A stretch of 64,000 nt of DNA from UBA6522 sp963664945 (GTDB lineage Bacteria > Pseudomonadota > Gammaproteobacteria > Steroidobacterales > Rariloculaceae), in contig OY761822.1 of assembly GCA_963664945.1 (NCBI GenBank), forward strand, positions 3,410,001 to 3,474,000, given 5' to 3'. The position numbers and the translations under genes were made by a program. How positions within the stretch are numbered: position 1 is the first letter of the stretch; every line of letters starts with the position of its first letter. The notes under the pieces are model-generated. The model did no database searches, was not told where the DNA came from, and worked only from the letters and a program-made list of their open reading frames with translations. Positions 34,447-42,045 of this stretch are shown in pieces.

Positions 34447-36574
34447 CAGGGCTCTCCAAAAGTCGGGGCGTATAGCCTGAGGCTGTAAACGGTGAGGGAA
34501 GCGGTCAGGCTGTGCAAGGTCTGGCTATTCAGAAGTCGTTGTGGCATAAAGGGGGTCATGGTGATCTCGGTGTTTTCCCGTGGCCGGTTGAAGTTGCGCG
34601 ATGTGTGGGTGCGCCCGGTGCGCGGCGTGGCGGAGCGGCGGCGTTGGGACGCGCTGATGAGGGAGTTTCACTATTTGCCGTACAAGGGATTGTTCGGTCA
34701 GTCGCTGCGTCACGTGGCGGTATGCGGCGGGAGCTGGGTTGCGCTGCTGGGCTGGACGGCGGGCGCGTTCAAGGTCGGGGTTCGGGACGAGTGGCTGGGT
34801 TGGCCGCCGGAGCGGCAGTTTCGGCGGCTGAAGCTGATCGCGAACAACAGCCGTTTCGCGTTGCTGGTGGGCAAGGGGGAGGTACGCAACCTGGCCTCTC
34901 GGGTGCTGGGTCTGAGTCTGCGCCGGCTGTCGGGGGACATGCGCGCGATGCACGGTTTCCCGGTGCTGTTGGCGGAGACGTTCGTGGACCCGTCGCGGTT
35001 TTCGGGGGTTTGCTACCGGGCGTCGAACTGGCGGATGCTGGGCCTGACGCGCGGTTATTCGCGGGTGTACGGCAGCCCGGCGCGGTGGCGCGAGCACGGC
35101 CAGCCCAAGGAGGTTTACGTGTACGAGCTTGAAGCCGGCGCCCGCGAGGCGCTACGCGATGGGCGCGAGCCCGTGGAGGTGCGCGAGGCGCCGATGCCGG
35201 CGGGGCAATTGCGCAGTCTTCACGACTTTCTCGGGGAGATGGAGGATTTTCGCAAACGGCGCGGGCAGCGCTACAGCTTGGCGAGCTACCTGACGATCAT
35301 GATCGCGGCGCGCCTGGCCGGGTATCGCGGCGTGAGCGCGTTCGGGGAGTTCGCCGCCCGGCTCGACGAGGCGCAGCGCCGTGCGGTGGGCGGGTTCTTC
35401 AGCCCGACGCGCCAGTGCTACACAGTGCCCGCTGCCTCGACCTTCCATTACATCCTCTCGAAGCTGCCGCCGGACACTCTGGATCGGGCGCTGCGCGCCT
35501 GGAGCGCCCAGCATGCCGGGCTTGCGCCGGTGGCCATGGACGGCAAGGACGTGCGCGGCGCCTCCAGGCGGACCGAGGGCGAACGCCAGATGATGGTGGC
35601 CGCGGTGGAGCACGGCAGCGGCCTGGTGCTCGGGCAGGTGCGCATCGGCGCCAAAAGCAACGAGATCCCGGCGGTGCGCGAACTGGCGCGGCAACTGGAC
35701 CTCGCCGGGCGCGTCGTCACGCTCGACGCCATCCACGCCCAACACGACACGGCGCGCTGCTTGGTGGAGGAGTGCAAGGCCGACTACGCGATCACCGCCG
35801 TGAAGGGCAACCAGCCGAGCATTCGCGAGGACCTGGCGGACATCGACTGGAGCCAGGCGCGCTGGAGCGCCGAGGCGCTGCACAAGGCCCATGGGCGGCT
35901 GGAGACCCGCCGCTGCGCGGCCTTCGACCTCACGCCCGCCAAGTGGGACGGGCGGTGCGATCTGCCCGCACGCCGTCAGGCGCTGCGCGTGCAGCGCGAG
36001 CGCGTCGTGGTCAAGACCGGGGAAAGCACCCGCGAGATCGCCTACGGGCTCACCTCGCTCGGCGTCGAGGAGGCCGGACCCGACGAACTGTTGAACATCG
36101 TGCGCCGCCACTGGGAAGTGGAGAACCGGGTTCACTACGTGCGCGACTTCAGCTACGACGAGGACCGCTGCCGCGCCGCGGCCGGGCATCTGCCGCAAAA
36201 CCTGGCGGCGCTCAGCAACGCCGCGATCTCCATCGTGCGCGCGATCGGCCACTTCGACTACATCCCCCAGGCAAACCGCCACTACGCCGCACGCCCGCAG
36301 GATGCGCTCGACGCCATCCTGACCCCCGCGCCGCCCTGACCGGGCACCCCGCGGACCCCCGACGGCGCACCGCCCGGCCGCGCCGCGGCATCCCCGTGCG
36401 CGCCGCGCCTACTCAGCGCCCAGGCACCAACCCATACCCCCGAGCAAACCCGCTCAACGCCTCCCCACCGCCCTGGACCGACCGGCGACCCCTCCGCTAC
36501 AGCCACACATCCCCGTCGGACCCATCGCTCAGCCTCACCGGAACCAACCGGACCGGGACTTTTGGATAGGCCTG
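34447..36574 (+). mobile_element. Complete ISAs1-type insertion sequence, copy 1 (2128 bp)
   Basis: The element starts CAGGGCTCTCCAAAAGTC and ends GACTTTTGGATAGGCCTG. The reverse complement of the right end is CAGGCCTATCCAAAAGTC, so the terminal inverted repeats match at 16 of 18 positions. It contains one gene, the DUF4338-transposase fusion. A perfect 10-bp duplication ATGGATGGCT flanks it, so it moved here as a unit and the insertion is undisturbed. A second copy of identical length lies at 49802-51929 in the opposite orientation. Confidence 0.93.
34558..36339 (+). CDS. DUF4338 (DruA-like)-ISAs1 transposase fusion
   Basis: 593 residues from ATG 34558 (AAAGGGGG directly upstream; a GTG at 34492 would add 22). 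Residues about 1-190 are a DUF4338 domain: FHYLPYKGLFGQSLRHVAVC, LIANNSRFALL, NLASRVLGLSLRRL, ETFVDPSRF and CYRASNW, the signature of DruA of the Druantia anti-phage system. A DDE_Tnp_1-associated segment (LHDFLGEMEDFRKRRGQRYSL) follows. Then comes the DDE domain with AMDGKDVRGA (Asp), VTLDAIHAQHDTA (Asp) and HWEVENRVHYVRD (Glu). All three catalytic residues are present, so it should be an active cut/copy-and-paste transposase. Usual ISAs1 transposases are about 370-440 residues, so the N-domain is the addition. Confidence 0.9.
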   Translation: MVISVFSRGRLKLRDVWVRPVRGVAERRRWDALMREFHYLPYKGLFGQSLRHVAVCGGSWVALLGWTAGAFKVGVRDEWLGWPPERQFRRLKLIANNSRFALLVGKGEVRNLASRVLGLSLRRLSGDMRAMHGFPVLLAETFVDPSRFSGVCYRASNWRMLGLTRGYSRVYGSPARWREHGQPKEVYVYELEAGAREALRDGREPVEVREAPMPAGQLRSLHDFLGEMEDFRKRRGQRYSLASYLTIMIAARLAGYRGVSAFGEFAARLDEAQRRAVGGFFSPTRQCYTVPAASTFHYILSKLPPDTLDRALRAWSAQHAGLAPVAMDGKDVRGASRRTEGERQMMVAAVEHGSGLVLGQVRIGAKSNEIPAVRELARQLDLAGRVVTLDAIHAQHDTARCLVEECKADYAITAVKGNQPSIREDLADIDWSQARWSAEALHKAHGRLETRRCAAFDLTPAKWDGRCDLPARRQALRVQRERVVVKTGESTREIAYGLTSLGVEEAGPDELLNIVRRHWEVENRVHYVRDFSYDEDRCRAAAGHLPQNLAALSNAAISIVRAIGHFDYIPQANRHYAARPQDALDAILTPAPP

Positions 36575-36584
36575 ATGGATGGCT
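36575..36584. repeat. 10-bp target-site duplication, right of IS copy 1
   Basis: ATGGATGGCT, identical to 34437-34446. Removing the element and one copy restores the sequence ACTGAGC-ATGGATGGCT-GTTATTG. Confidence 0.92.
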
Positions 36585-36639
36585 GTTATTGCGCACGAAA
36601 AATACTAAAATAATTTGTCATTCGCAGGAAATATGCGTA

Positions 36640-37098
36640 ATGGACAAGATAGACGCCCGTATCCTCTCCGAGCTCCAGAAGAATGGCCGCCTGAGGTGGT
36701 CGAGACTCTCCGAACGCGTGCACCTTTCCGCGAGCACCTGCCAGCGCCGGGTCGAGTCGCTGCAGGAGCGCGGCGTGATCCGCAATTTCACGCTGAACCT
36801 CAGCGAGGCCGCGCTCGGGCATCACGTGACGGCCTTCGTGGCGGTCAGTGTCGACCGCCAGAACACCGCCTCCGCGGAGCAGTTCAGACGATGGGTCCGC
36901 TCCCAGCCGCGCGTCCAGGCGTGCCACATGCTGACAGGGAGCATCGATTTCATGCTCCAGGTGGTCGCCGCGGACCTGGAGTCGCTCGGACGGTTTCTGG
37001 AAGCGGAGTTGCTGAATCTCCCTGCCGTCAAGGACGCTTCCACATCCATCGTGCTCAACGAAGTCAAGCCGAAGCAAACCATGTTGACCGCCGGCTGA
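36640..37098 (+). CDS. Lrp/AsnC-family transcriptional regulator
   Basis: 152 residues. The N-terminal winged helix MDKIDARILSELQKNGRLRW...STCQRRVESLQERGVI binds DNA. The C-terminal RAM domain has FVAVSVDRQNT and ACHMLTGSIDFMLQVVAADLESL, as in Lrp/AsnC amino-acid-sensing regulators. The start is ATG 36640 with AGGAA upstream. It lies just 56 bases right of the IS target site and 115-130 bases before the LeuA-like gene, on the same strand, so it probably controls that enzyme in response to an amino acid. The IS insertion may have changed its own promoter. Confidence 0.9.
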   Translation: MDKIDARILSELQKNGRLRWSRLSERVHLSASTCQRRVESLQERGVIRNFTLNLSEAALGHHVTAFVAVSVDRQNTASAEQFRRWVRSQPRVQACHMLTGSIDFMLQVVAADLESLGRFLEAELLNLPAVKDASTSIVLNEVKPKQTMLTAG

Positions 37099-37212
37099 TA
37101 GAATCCGCGGGGCTGGCCCGTCGATTCCGCAGACGGCGGCGACCGGACGCGATGGCCGCGGTGACCGGAGGCGCGGCGGCGGTGGGACGAGTACGGCCAG
37201 GGGACCGGCTCG

Positions 37213-38793
37213 ATGGACGGACAAGGACCGATGAGTCAGACGATGGGTTGCGACAGCGAAAAAACCATATCCATCATGGATACGACGCTCCGGGACGGCG
37301 AGCAGACGCCCGGAATCGCCTATACGCCTTCGGAAAAGCTCCACGTTGCCCGCATGTTGCTCAACGATGTCGGCGTGGACCGCATCGAGATCGTGTCCGC
37401 CCGCGCTTCGTCCGGCGAATTGGAAGGGGCGCTGCGCGTCACGGACTGGGCCCGGGAGGCGGGTCTGATCGACCGCGTGGAAATGCTCGGGTTCTGCGAC
37501 GTGAATCGGTCCGTGGACTGGATACGGGACGCCGGCGGACGGGTCATCAACCTTCTGACCAAGGGCTCGGAGCGCCACTGCCGCGAGCAGTTGGGGATGA
37601 CGCCCGAAGAACACATTCGGCGCATTGTCGACACCGCCCGCTATGCGCGCGAGCAGGGCGTGCGCGTCAACGTCTACCTCGAGGACTGGTCCAACGGATT
37701 TCGCGACGGCTTCGGCTACGTCAAGGGCCTTGTCGATGCGCTGCAGGACCTTCAGGTGGAACGGGTTCTGCTCGCGGACACGCTGGGCGTTCTCGCGCCC
37801 GATGACGTGCGCCACTTCGTCAGCGTGATGGCCGTCACCTGGCCCGATACGGTCTTCGACTTCCACGGCCACAACGACTACGGGCTTGCGACCGCCAATG
37901 CCATCGCGGCGATTCAGTCCGGGGCCGCCGGCGTGCATACCAGCGTCAACGGCCTGGGCGAGCGGGCCGGCAACACCTCGCTTTCGGAGATCGTCACCGC
38001 CATTGCCGACCACACCGAGTTCAGGACCCACGTCAACGAGTCCCGGCTCGCAGCGGTTTCCGAACTGGTGGAAACCTTCAGCGGCAAGAACATATCGGCG
38101 AATACCCCGATCCTGGGGGCCGATGTGTTCACCCAGACCGCGGGAATCCACGCCGACGGGGACGCCAAGGGCGATCTCTACGCCACGCGGCTGGCGCCCC
38201 AGCGGTTCGGCCGCGAGCGCCGCTATGCGCTCGGCAAGCTCTCCGGCAAGGCGTCTCTGGACCACAACCTGGCGCAGCTCGGGATCAAGCTTTCCGCCGT
38301 GAACCGGAAGAAGGTTCTCGACAGGATCATCGAACTCGGCGACAAGAAGCACACCGTGGTTCCGGAAGATTTGTTGATGATCATCGCCGACGTGCTCAAG
38401 ACCCCGGCGGAACACCTGGTCAGGATCGATCGCTACCAGATCGATGTGGCATCCGACAGTCCGCCCAGCGCTTCGGTCAGCGTCTCGTTCAAGGGCCGCA
38501 CGAGCGATGCTTCGGGCTCCGGAGACGGCGGCTACGACGCATTCATGAAGGCGCTGGCAAAGGCCGTGTCGCCCCACGGCATCGACATGCCGCGGCTGGC
38601 CGACTACCGGGTCCGGATCCCTCCCGGCGGGCGCACGGAGGCCCTGGTGGAGACCCTGATCGAATGGAGCGACAGGGCGAACGGTCGACGATTCTCCACC
38701 GTCGGGGTGGATCCCGACCAGACGGCCGCGGCCGTCATCGCCACGGAGAAGATGTTGAACATCGTCGCCCACGAACGCGCCAGAGCGGGTTGA
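37213..38793 (+). CDS. 2-isopropylmalate/citramalate synthase-like enzyme (LeuA family)
   Basis: 526 residues. DRE-TIM acyltransferase: DTTLRDGEQTPG carries the catalytic Arg, metal Asp and Glu; FDFHGHNDYGLA holds the HxH metal ligands, and GLGERAGNTSLSE follows. After a linker (about 395) a LeuA-type regulatory dimer domain is present to the end. The subfamily features (IEIVSARASSGE, VNVYLEDWSNG, GIHADGDAKGD) recall the LeuA-like/citramalate synthases common in Bacteroidota and not E. coli LeuA. It would condense acetyl-CoA with a 2-keto acid; the substrate (pyruvate or 2-ketoisovalerate) is undecided. ATG 37231 is an equally good alternative start. The preceding gene is an Lrp-type regulator. 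Confidence 0.85.
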   Translation: MDGQGPMSQTMGCDSEKTISIMDTTLRDGEQTPGIAYTPSEKLHVARMLLNDVGVDRIEIVSARASSGELEGALRVTDWAREAGLIDRVEMLGFCDVNRSVDWIRDAGGRVINLLTKGSERHCREQLGMTPEEHIRRIVDTARYAREQGVRVNVYLEDWSNGFRDGFGYVKGLVDALQDLQVERVLLADTLGVLAPDDVRHFVSVMAVTWPDTVFDFHGHNDYGLATANAIAAIQSGAAGVHTSVNGLGERAGNTSLSEIVTAIADHTEFRTHVNESRLAAVSELVETFSGKNISANTPILGADVFTQTAGIHADGDAKGDLYATRLAPQRFGRERRYALGKLSGKASLDHNLAQLGIKLSAVNRKKVLDRIIELGDKKHTVVPEDLLMIIADVLKTPAEHLVRIDRYQIDVASDSPPSASVSVSFKGRTSDASGSGDGGYDAFMKALAKAVSPHGIDMPRLADYRVRIPPGGRTEALVETLIEWSDRANGRRFSTVGVDPDQTAAAVIATEKMLNIVAHERARAG

Positions 38794-38879
38794 CCCGGCC
38801 TGCGCGCGCACGGAATCTCCCGAAAGAGCGGCTTCGCAATCCGGCTCCGGAAAATTGCGCGACACGGGCAATTGGACTG

Positions 38880-38923
38880 GTGCTGCGTCAACCTGATAAT
38901 GTCGCATCAGGTTGACGCAGCAC
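38880..38923. repeat. Perfect 18-bp inverted repeat with 8-nt loop
   Basis: GTGCTGCGTCAACCTGAT (38880-38897) is exactly complementary to ATCAGGTTGACGCAGCAC (38906-38923), loop AATGTCGC. It lies 87 bases after the LeuA-like gene and 28 before the His/Cys-rich exported protein. No T-run follows, so it is either an atypical terminator or a regulatory dyad for the metal-efflux operon. Confidence 0.85.
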
Positions 38924-38951
38924 TGGATTGGTCGCAGGAAGTACCCAACCG

Positions 38952-39356
38952 ATGAACCCGCTCGCCGCCATTCGCCGCCGCAAGAAAGTCTGGATTCGCA
39001 GGCTTGGCGGGCCTGTTGCTGCCGTGTGGCTGACCATGGCCTGGCAGCCCTGCGTGATGGCGATGGAAGCGGAAACGGGCCATGAGCATCACTGCGAACA
39101 CTGCCCGCCGCCGGAGATCGATCACTGCGACGACGTCGTCCGTCACGAATGCGGCGACGAAGACCGCTTCAGCGCCGACCGTCGGGCGGCGAAAGCCAAG
39201 TCCGCGGACGATACGGAGTTTGCGCAGGCGTTCTTCGCCATCTCCGGCCTGGCGCGGCGGCTACCGGTCGTCAAAGCCCAGACGTGCCTGGACAATCCGG
39301 CCACGGCCCCGCCGGGTCGACCGTTACCGATTCTCTTCTGTTCCTATCTGAACTAG
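38952..39356 (+). CDS. Exported His/Cys-rich small protein at head of metal-efflux operon
   Basis: 134 residues. After a basic n-region (RRRKKVWIRR) and a hydrophobic core ending QPCVMAMEA, the mature part starts with a dense cluster HEHHCEHCPPPEIDHCDDVVRHEC, 5 His and 4 Cys within 24 residues. This is a plausible metal-binding segment. The rest is charged and ends CSYLN. The gene precedes the TolC-type gene by 48 bases on the same strand, so a periplasmic metal sensor or chaperone for the Cus-type pump is inferred. No family is recognised. ATG 38952 is preferred over TTG 38928. Confidence 0.68.
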   Translation: MNPLAAIRRRKKVWIRRLGGPVAAVWLTMAWQPCVMAMEAETGHEHHCEHCPPPEIDHCDDVVRHECGDEDRFSADRRAAKAKSADDTEFAQAFFAISGLARRLPVVKAQTCLDNPATAPPGRPLPILFCSYLN

Positions 39357-39404
39357 CAATCCCTCGCTGACCGTTTCGTTCCGGTTCCAGCAGAGGAGAT
39401 TGTC

Positions 39405-40763
39405 ATGTCGTTTATGCGCGGGCTCGTGCCCGGCTTCATTGTTCCGTTCCGTTCCGCCGGGCTGCGGCGCCGCAACCTTGCGCGCCCGTGGGTGGCCTGC
39501 GCCTTGCTCGCCCTTGCCTCCCAGGCGCCGGCTCAGGAGGGCGAATCCGGCCACTTGACGCTTGACCACGCGGTGGAGACCGCATTGGCGGTCAATCCGC
39601 ATATTGCGGCGGTAGCGGCCCGGGCCGAGGCGTTGCAAACCGTTCCGTCTCAGGCCCGCACGCTGCCCGACCCCGTTCTCGGTCTCAACGCGATGAACCT
39701 GCCTGTCGACAGTTTCAATCTGCACCAGGAGCCGATGACCCAGCTTCAACTCACGTTCAGCCAGATGATTCCCTATCCGGGAAAGCGCCAGCTCATGGCG
39801 GACGCGGCGGGCTTCGAGGCAGAGGCCGGCCTGGCCCACGTCGAAGACGTACGGCTGGAACTTTCGGGCCAGGTGCGTGCGGCGTGGTGGCGGCTGTTCC
39901 AGCACGATCGGGCACTGGAAATCGTTGGCCAAAACACCCGGCTGATGCGCGATGTCATCCAGATCGCCCAGGCCCGGTATGAAGTGGGCGACGGGCTTCA
40001 GCAGGATGTATTGCTCGCCCAGCTCGAATTGTCGAGGCTCCTGGAACGCGAGATGCGGCTGAACGGCATGCGGTCCAGGGCGGAGACGGCCCTGGGCGCG
40101 CTGCTGGACCGACCGGCCGGCCGACCGATCATGCTGCCGCCGGAGCCCGGGAACATGCTGTTGCCCGACATTCCCGCGGATGAGGAACTGGTCCGGGCGG
40201 CGGTTGCGGATCGTCCGGCCCTCGCAGCGCAGCAGGCCATGATGGGGGCGGCGCGGGCGCGTCTGAGTCTGGCCGAACTGAATCTGCGGCCTAATCTCAT
40301 GGTTGGAGCGGGTTATGGGCTTCGTCAGGGAGACGACCCGTTACGAGGCGGCAAACGACCCAATTTCCTGAGCCTGATGTTCGGGGTTACGGTGCCGCTA
40401 TACGCCGAATCGAAGCAACGCAAGGCCATCGAGCAACAGAGCCACGAGGTCTCCCGGCAGGAATTCTCCTATGACGACGCGCTTCGCTCCATCCGGGCGG
40501 CCATCGCCGGTCATCGCGCCGAGTATGAGTCGGCCAGGGAGCAAGTCACGCTGCTCGAATCCGCCATCATCCCGCAGGCACAACAGACGGCCGCCTCGAT
40601 GCTGGCCGGATACCGCGTGAACGAGGTGGATTTTCTCAACGTCGTGAACAGTCAGATCACGCTTTACAACTCCCAGATCAACTACTGGGAAGCGCTCGGC
40701 ACGGCAAAGGCGGCCCTGGCACTGCTTGCCGCGTCCGCCGGCATGGAGGTGCTGCATGAATAG
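39405..40763 (+). CDS. TolC/CusC-family outer-membrane efflux channel
   Basis: 452 residues, signal peptide to about residue 44 (ASQAPAQEG). Two OEP repeats are present, with helices rich in Ala, Gln and Glu, and the family motif TFSQMIPYPGKRQLMAD (PGK after the first helix pair) typical of heavy-metal TolC proteins. The outer-membrane exit duct of the tripartite pump encoded by the next two genes. GAGGAGA precedes ATG 39405. The last 8 bases overlap the adaptor gene. Confidence 0.88.
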   Translation: MSFMRGLVPGFIVPFRSAGLRRRNLARPWVACALLALASQAPAQEGESGHLTLDHAVETALAVNPHIAAVAARAEALQTVPSQARTLPDPVLGLNAMNLPVDSFNLHQEPMTQLQLTFSQMIPYPGKRQLMADAAGFEAEAGLAHVEDVRLELSGQVRAAWWRLFQHDRALEIVGQNTRLMRDVIQIAQARYEVGDGLQQDVLLAQLELSRLLEREMRLNGMRSRAETALGALLDRPAGRPIMLPPEPGNMLLPDIPADEELVRAAVADRPALAAQQAMMGAARARLSLAELNLRPNLMVGAGYGLRQGDDPLRGGKRPNFLSLMFGVTVPLYAESKQRKAIEQQSHEVSRQEFSYDDALRSIRAAIAGHRAEYESAREQVTLLESAIIPQAQQTAASMLAGYRVNEVDFLNVVNSQITLYNSQINYWEALGTAKAALALLAASAGMEVLHE

Positions 40764-42045
40764 ACTCATCCTGGTTGCGCCCCTAGTCGGCGCCATTGCC
40801 CTGGCCGTCGGCGCCGGCGGCGGATACTGGTTCGGCGCCCACCGCAGCGAGATGTCGGCCCCCGCGGCGACATCCGCCGGTGCAACGTCCGACACACCGC
40901 AGCCGATCTTCTACAGGCATCCGATGACGCCGGAAATCACCTCGTCGGTTCCGGCAAAGGACGACATGGGGATGGACTACATTCCTGTCTACGCCGATTC
41001 CGGTGGTGCATCCGGAGAGCCGGCGGGAACGGTGCAAATCGATCCGGTAACCGTCCAGAGCATCGGCGTGCGCACGGCTTCCGCGGAACGGCGAACGTTG
41101 ACCCGCACGATCCGCACCCTGGGCCGCGTCGATTACGACGAACGGCGGATCACCCGGCTTCACCCGAGGATCGAGGGCTGGATCGAAGAGCTGTATGTCG
41201 AGACCACCGGTGAGCAGATCGCCGAAGACCACATCCTGCTGAATGTCTACTCGCCCCAGCTTGTGCTGACTCAGCAAGAGTACCTTCTGGCCCTGAGCAA
41301 TCGCGAAACGCTGAGCGAAAGCCCCTTTCCGGACATTCGTCAGGGTGCCGAAGAGCTGGTGGAATCGACGTTGACGCGCCTGCGGCTGCTGGACGTGCCC
41401 GAGCACCAGATCTTCGAGTTGACGCAGACCGGTCAGGTTCAGGAGCAACTCCATATCCATTCGCCCGCGAACGGGGTCGTCGTCAACGTCGGCGTCAGGG
41501 AAGGGCAGTACGTCACGCCGCAGACGGAACTCTACACCGTCGCGGACCTGTCCCATGTCTGGGTGCTGGTGGATATCTTTGAGGATGAGCTGCCCTGGGT
41601 TCGGGTCGGCGACCAGGTCCGAATGACCGTCGCGGCGGCGCCGGGAAGGATTTTCGAAGGCCAGCTCGCCTATATCTACCCGTACGCGGAAAGCCAGACG
41701 CGGACCGTCAAGGCGCGCCTGGAGTTCGACAATGCCGAACTGCTGCTCAAGCCGGACATGTTTGCCGATGTCACGATCCTGGCCAGTCCCGAAGTAGAAG
41801 CCATTGCGGTGCCTTCCGAAGCCATCGTTCGGTCGGGCGTCCGTGAGCAGGTGTTCGTCGTTCGGGAACCCGGCAAGTTCGAGCCTCGCGACGTGCGCCT
41901 CGGAGTCAGCAGCGACGGCTGGACGCAGATCCTTGAAGGGGTCGAAGCCGGCGAGCAGGTGGTCGTGTCAGCCCAGTTCCTGATCGATTCGGAGTCCAAG
42001 CTCAGGGAGGCCGCGGCCAAGATGCTGGAGCCTGGCAATGATTGA
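40756..42045 (+). CDS. cusB: Periplasmic adaptor (membrane fusion) protein of heavy-metal RND pump
   Basis: 429 residues: N-terminal anchor (LILVAPLVGAIALAVGAGGG), then a heavy-metal-binding-type segment YRHPMTPEITSSVPAKDDMGMDYIPVY (residues about 46-72) lacking the usual Cys pair but rich in Met/His. Beta-barrel, lipoyl and helical-hairpin parts follow (RIEGWIEELYVETTGEQI, HIHSPANGVVVNVGVREGQYV). It bridges the outer-membrane channel and RND pump. The start ATG 40756 has GGAGG 6 bases upstream and overlaps the previous gene; its own end overlaps the pump gene by 8 bases. The symbol is by analogy to E. coli; ion specificity (Cu, Ag, Zn, Co) is unproved. Confidence 0.87.
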   Translation: MNRLILVAPLVGAIALAVGAGGGYWFGAHRSEMSAPAATSAGATSDTPQPIFYRHPMTPEITSSVPAKDDMGMDYIPVYADSGGASGEPAGTVQIDPVTVQSIGVRTASAERRTLTRTIRTLGRVDYDERRITRLHPRIEGWIEELYVETTGEQIAEDHILLNVYSPQLVLTQQEYLLALSNRETLSESPFPDIRQGAEELVESTLTRLRLLDVPEHQIFELTQTGQVQEQLHIHSPANGVVVNVGVREGQYVTPQTELYTVADLSHVWVLVDIFEDELPWVRVGDQVRMTVAAAPGRIFEGQLAYIYPYAESQTRTVKARLEFDNAELLLKPDMFADVTILASPEVEAIAVPSEAIVRSGVREQVFVVREPGKFEPRDVRLGVSSDGWTQILEGVEAGEQVVVSAQFLIDSESKLREAAAKMLEPGND

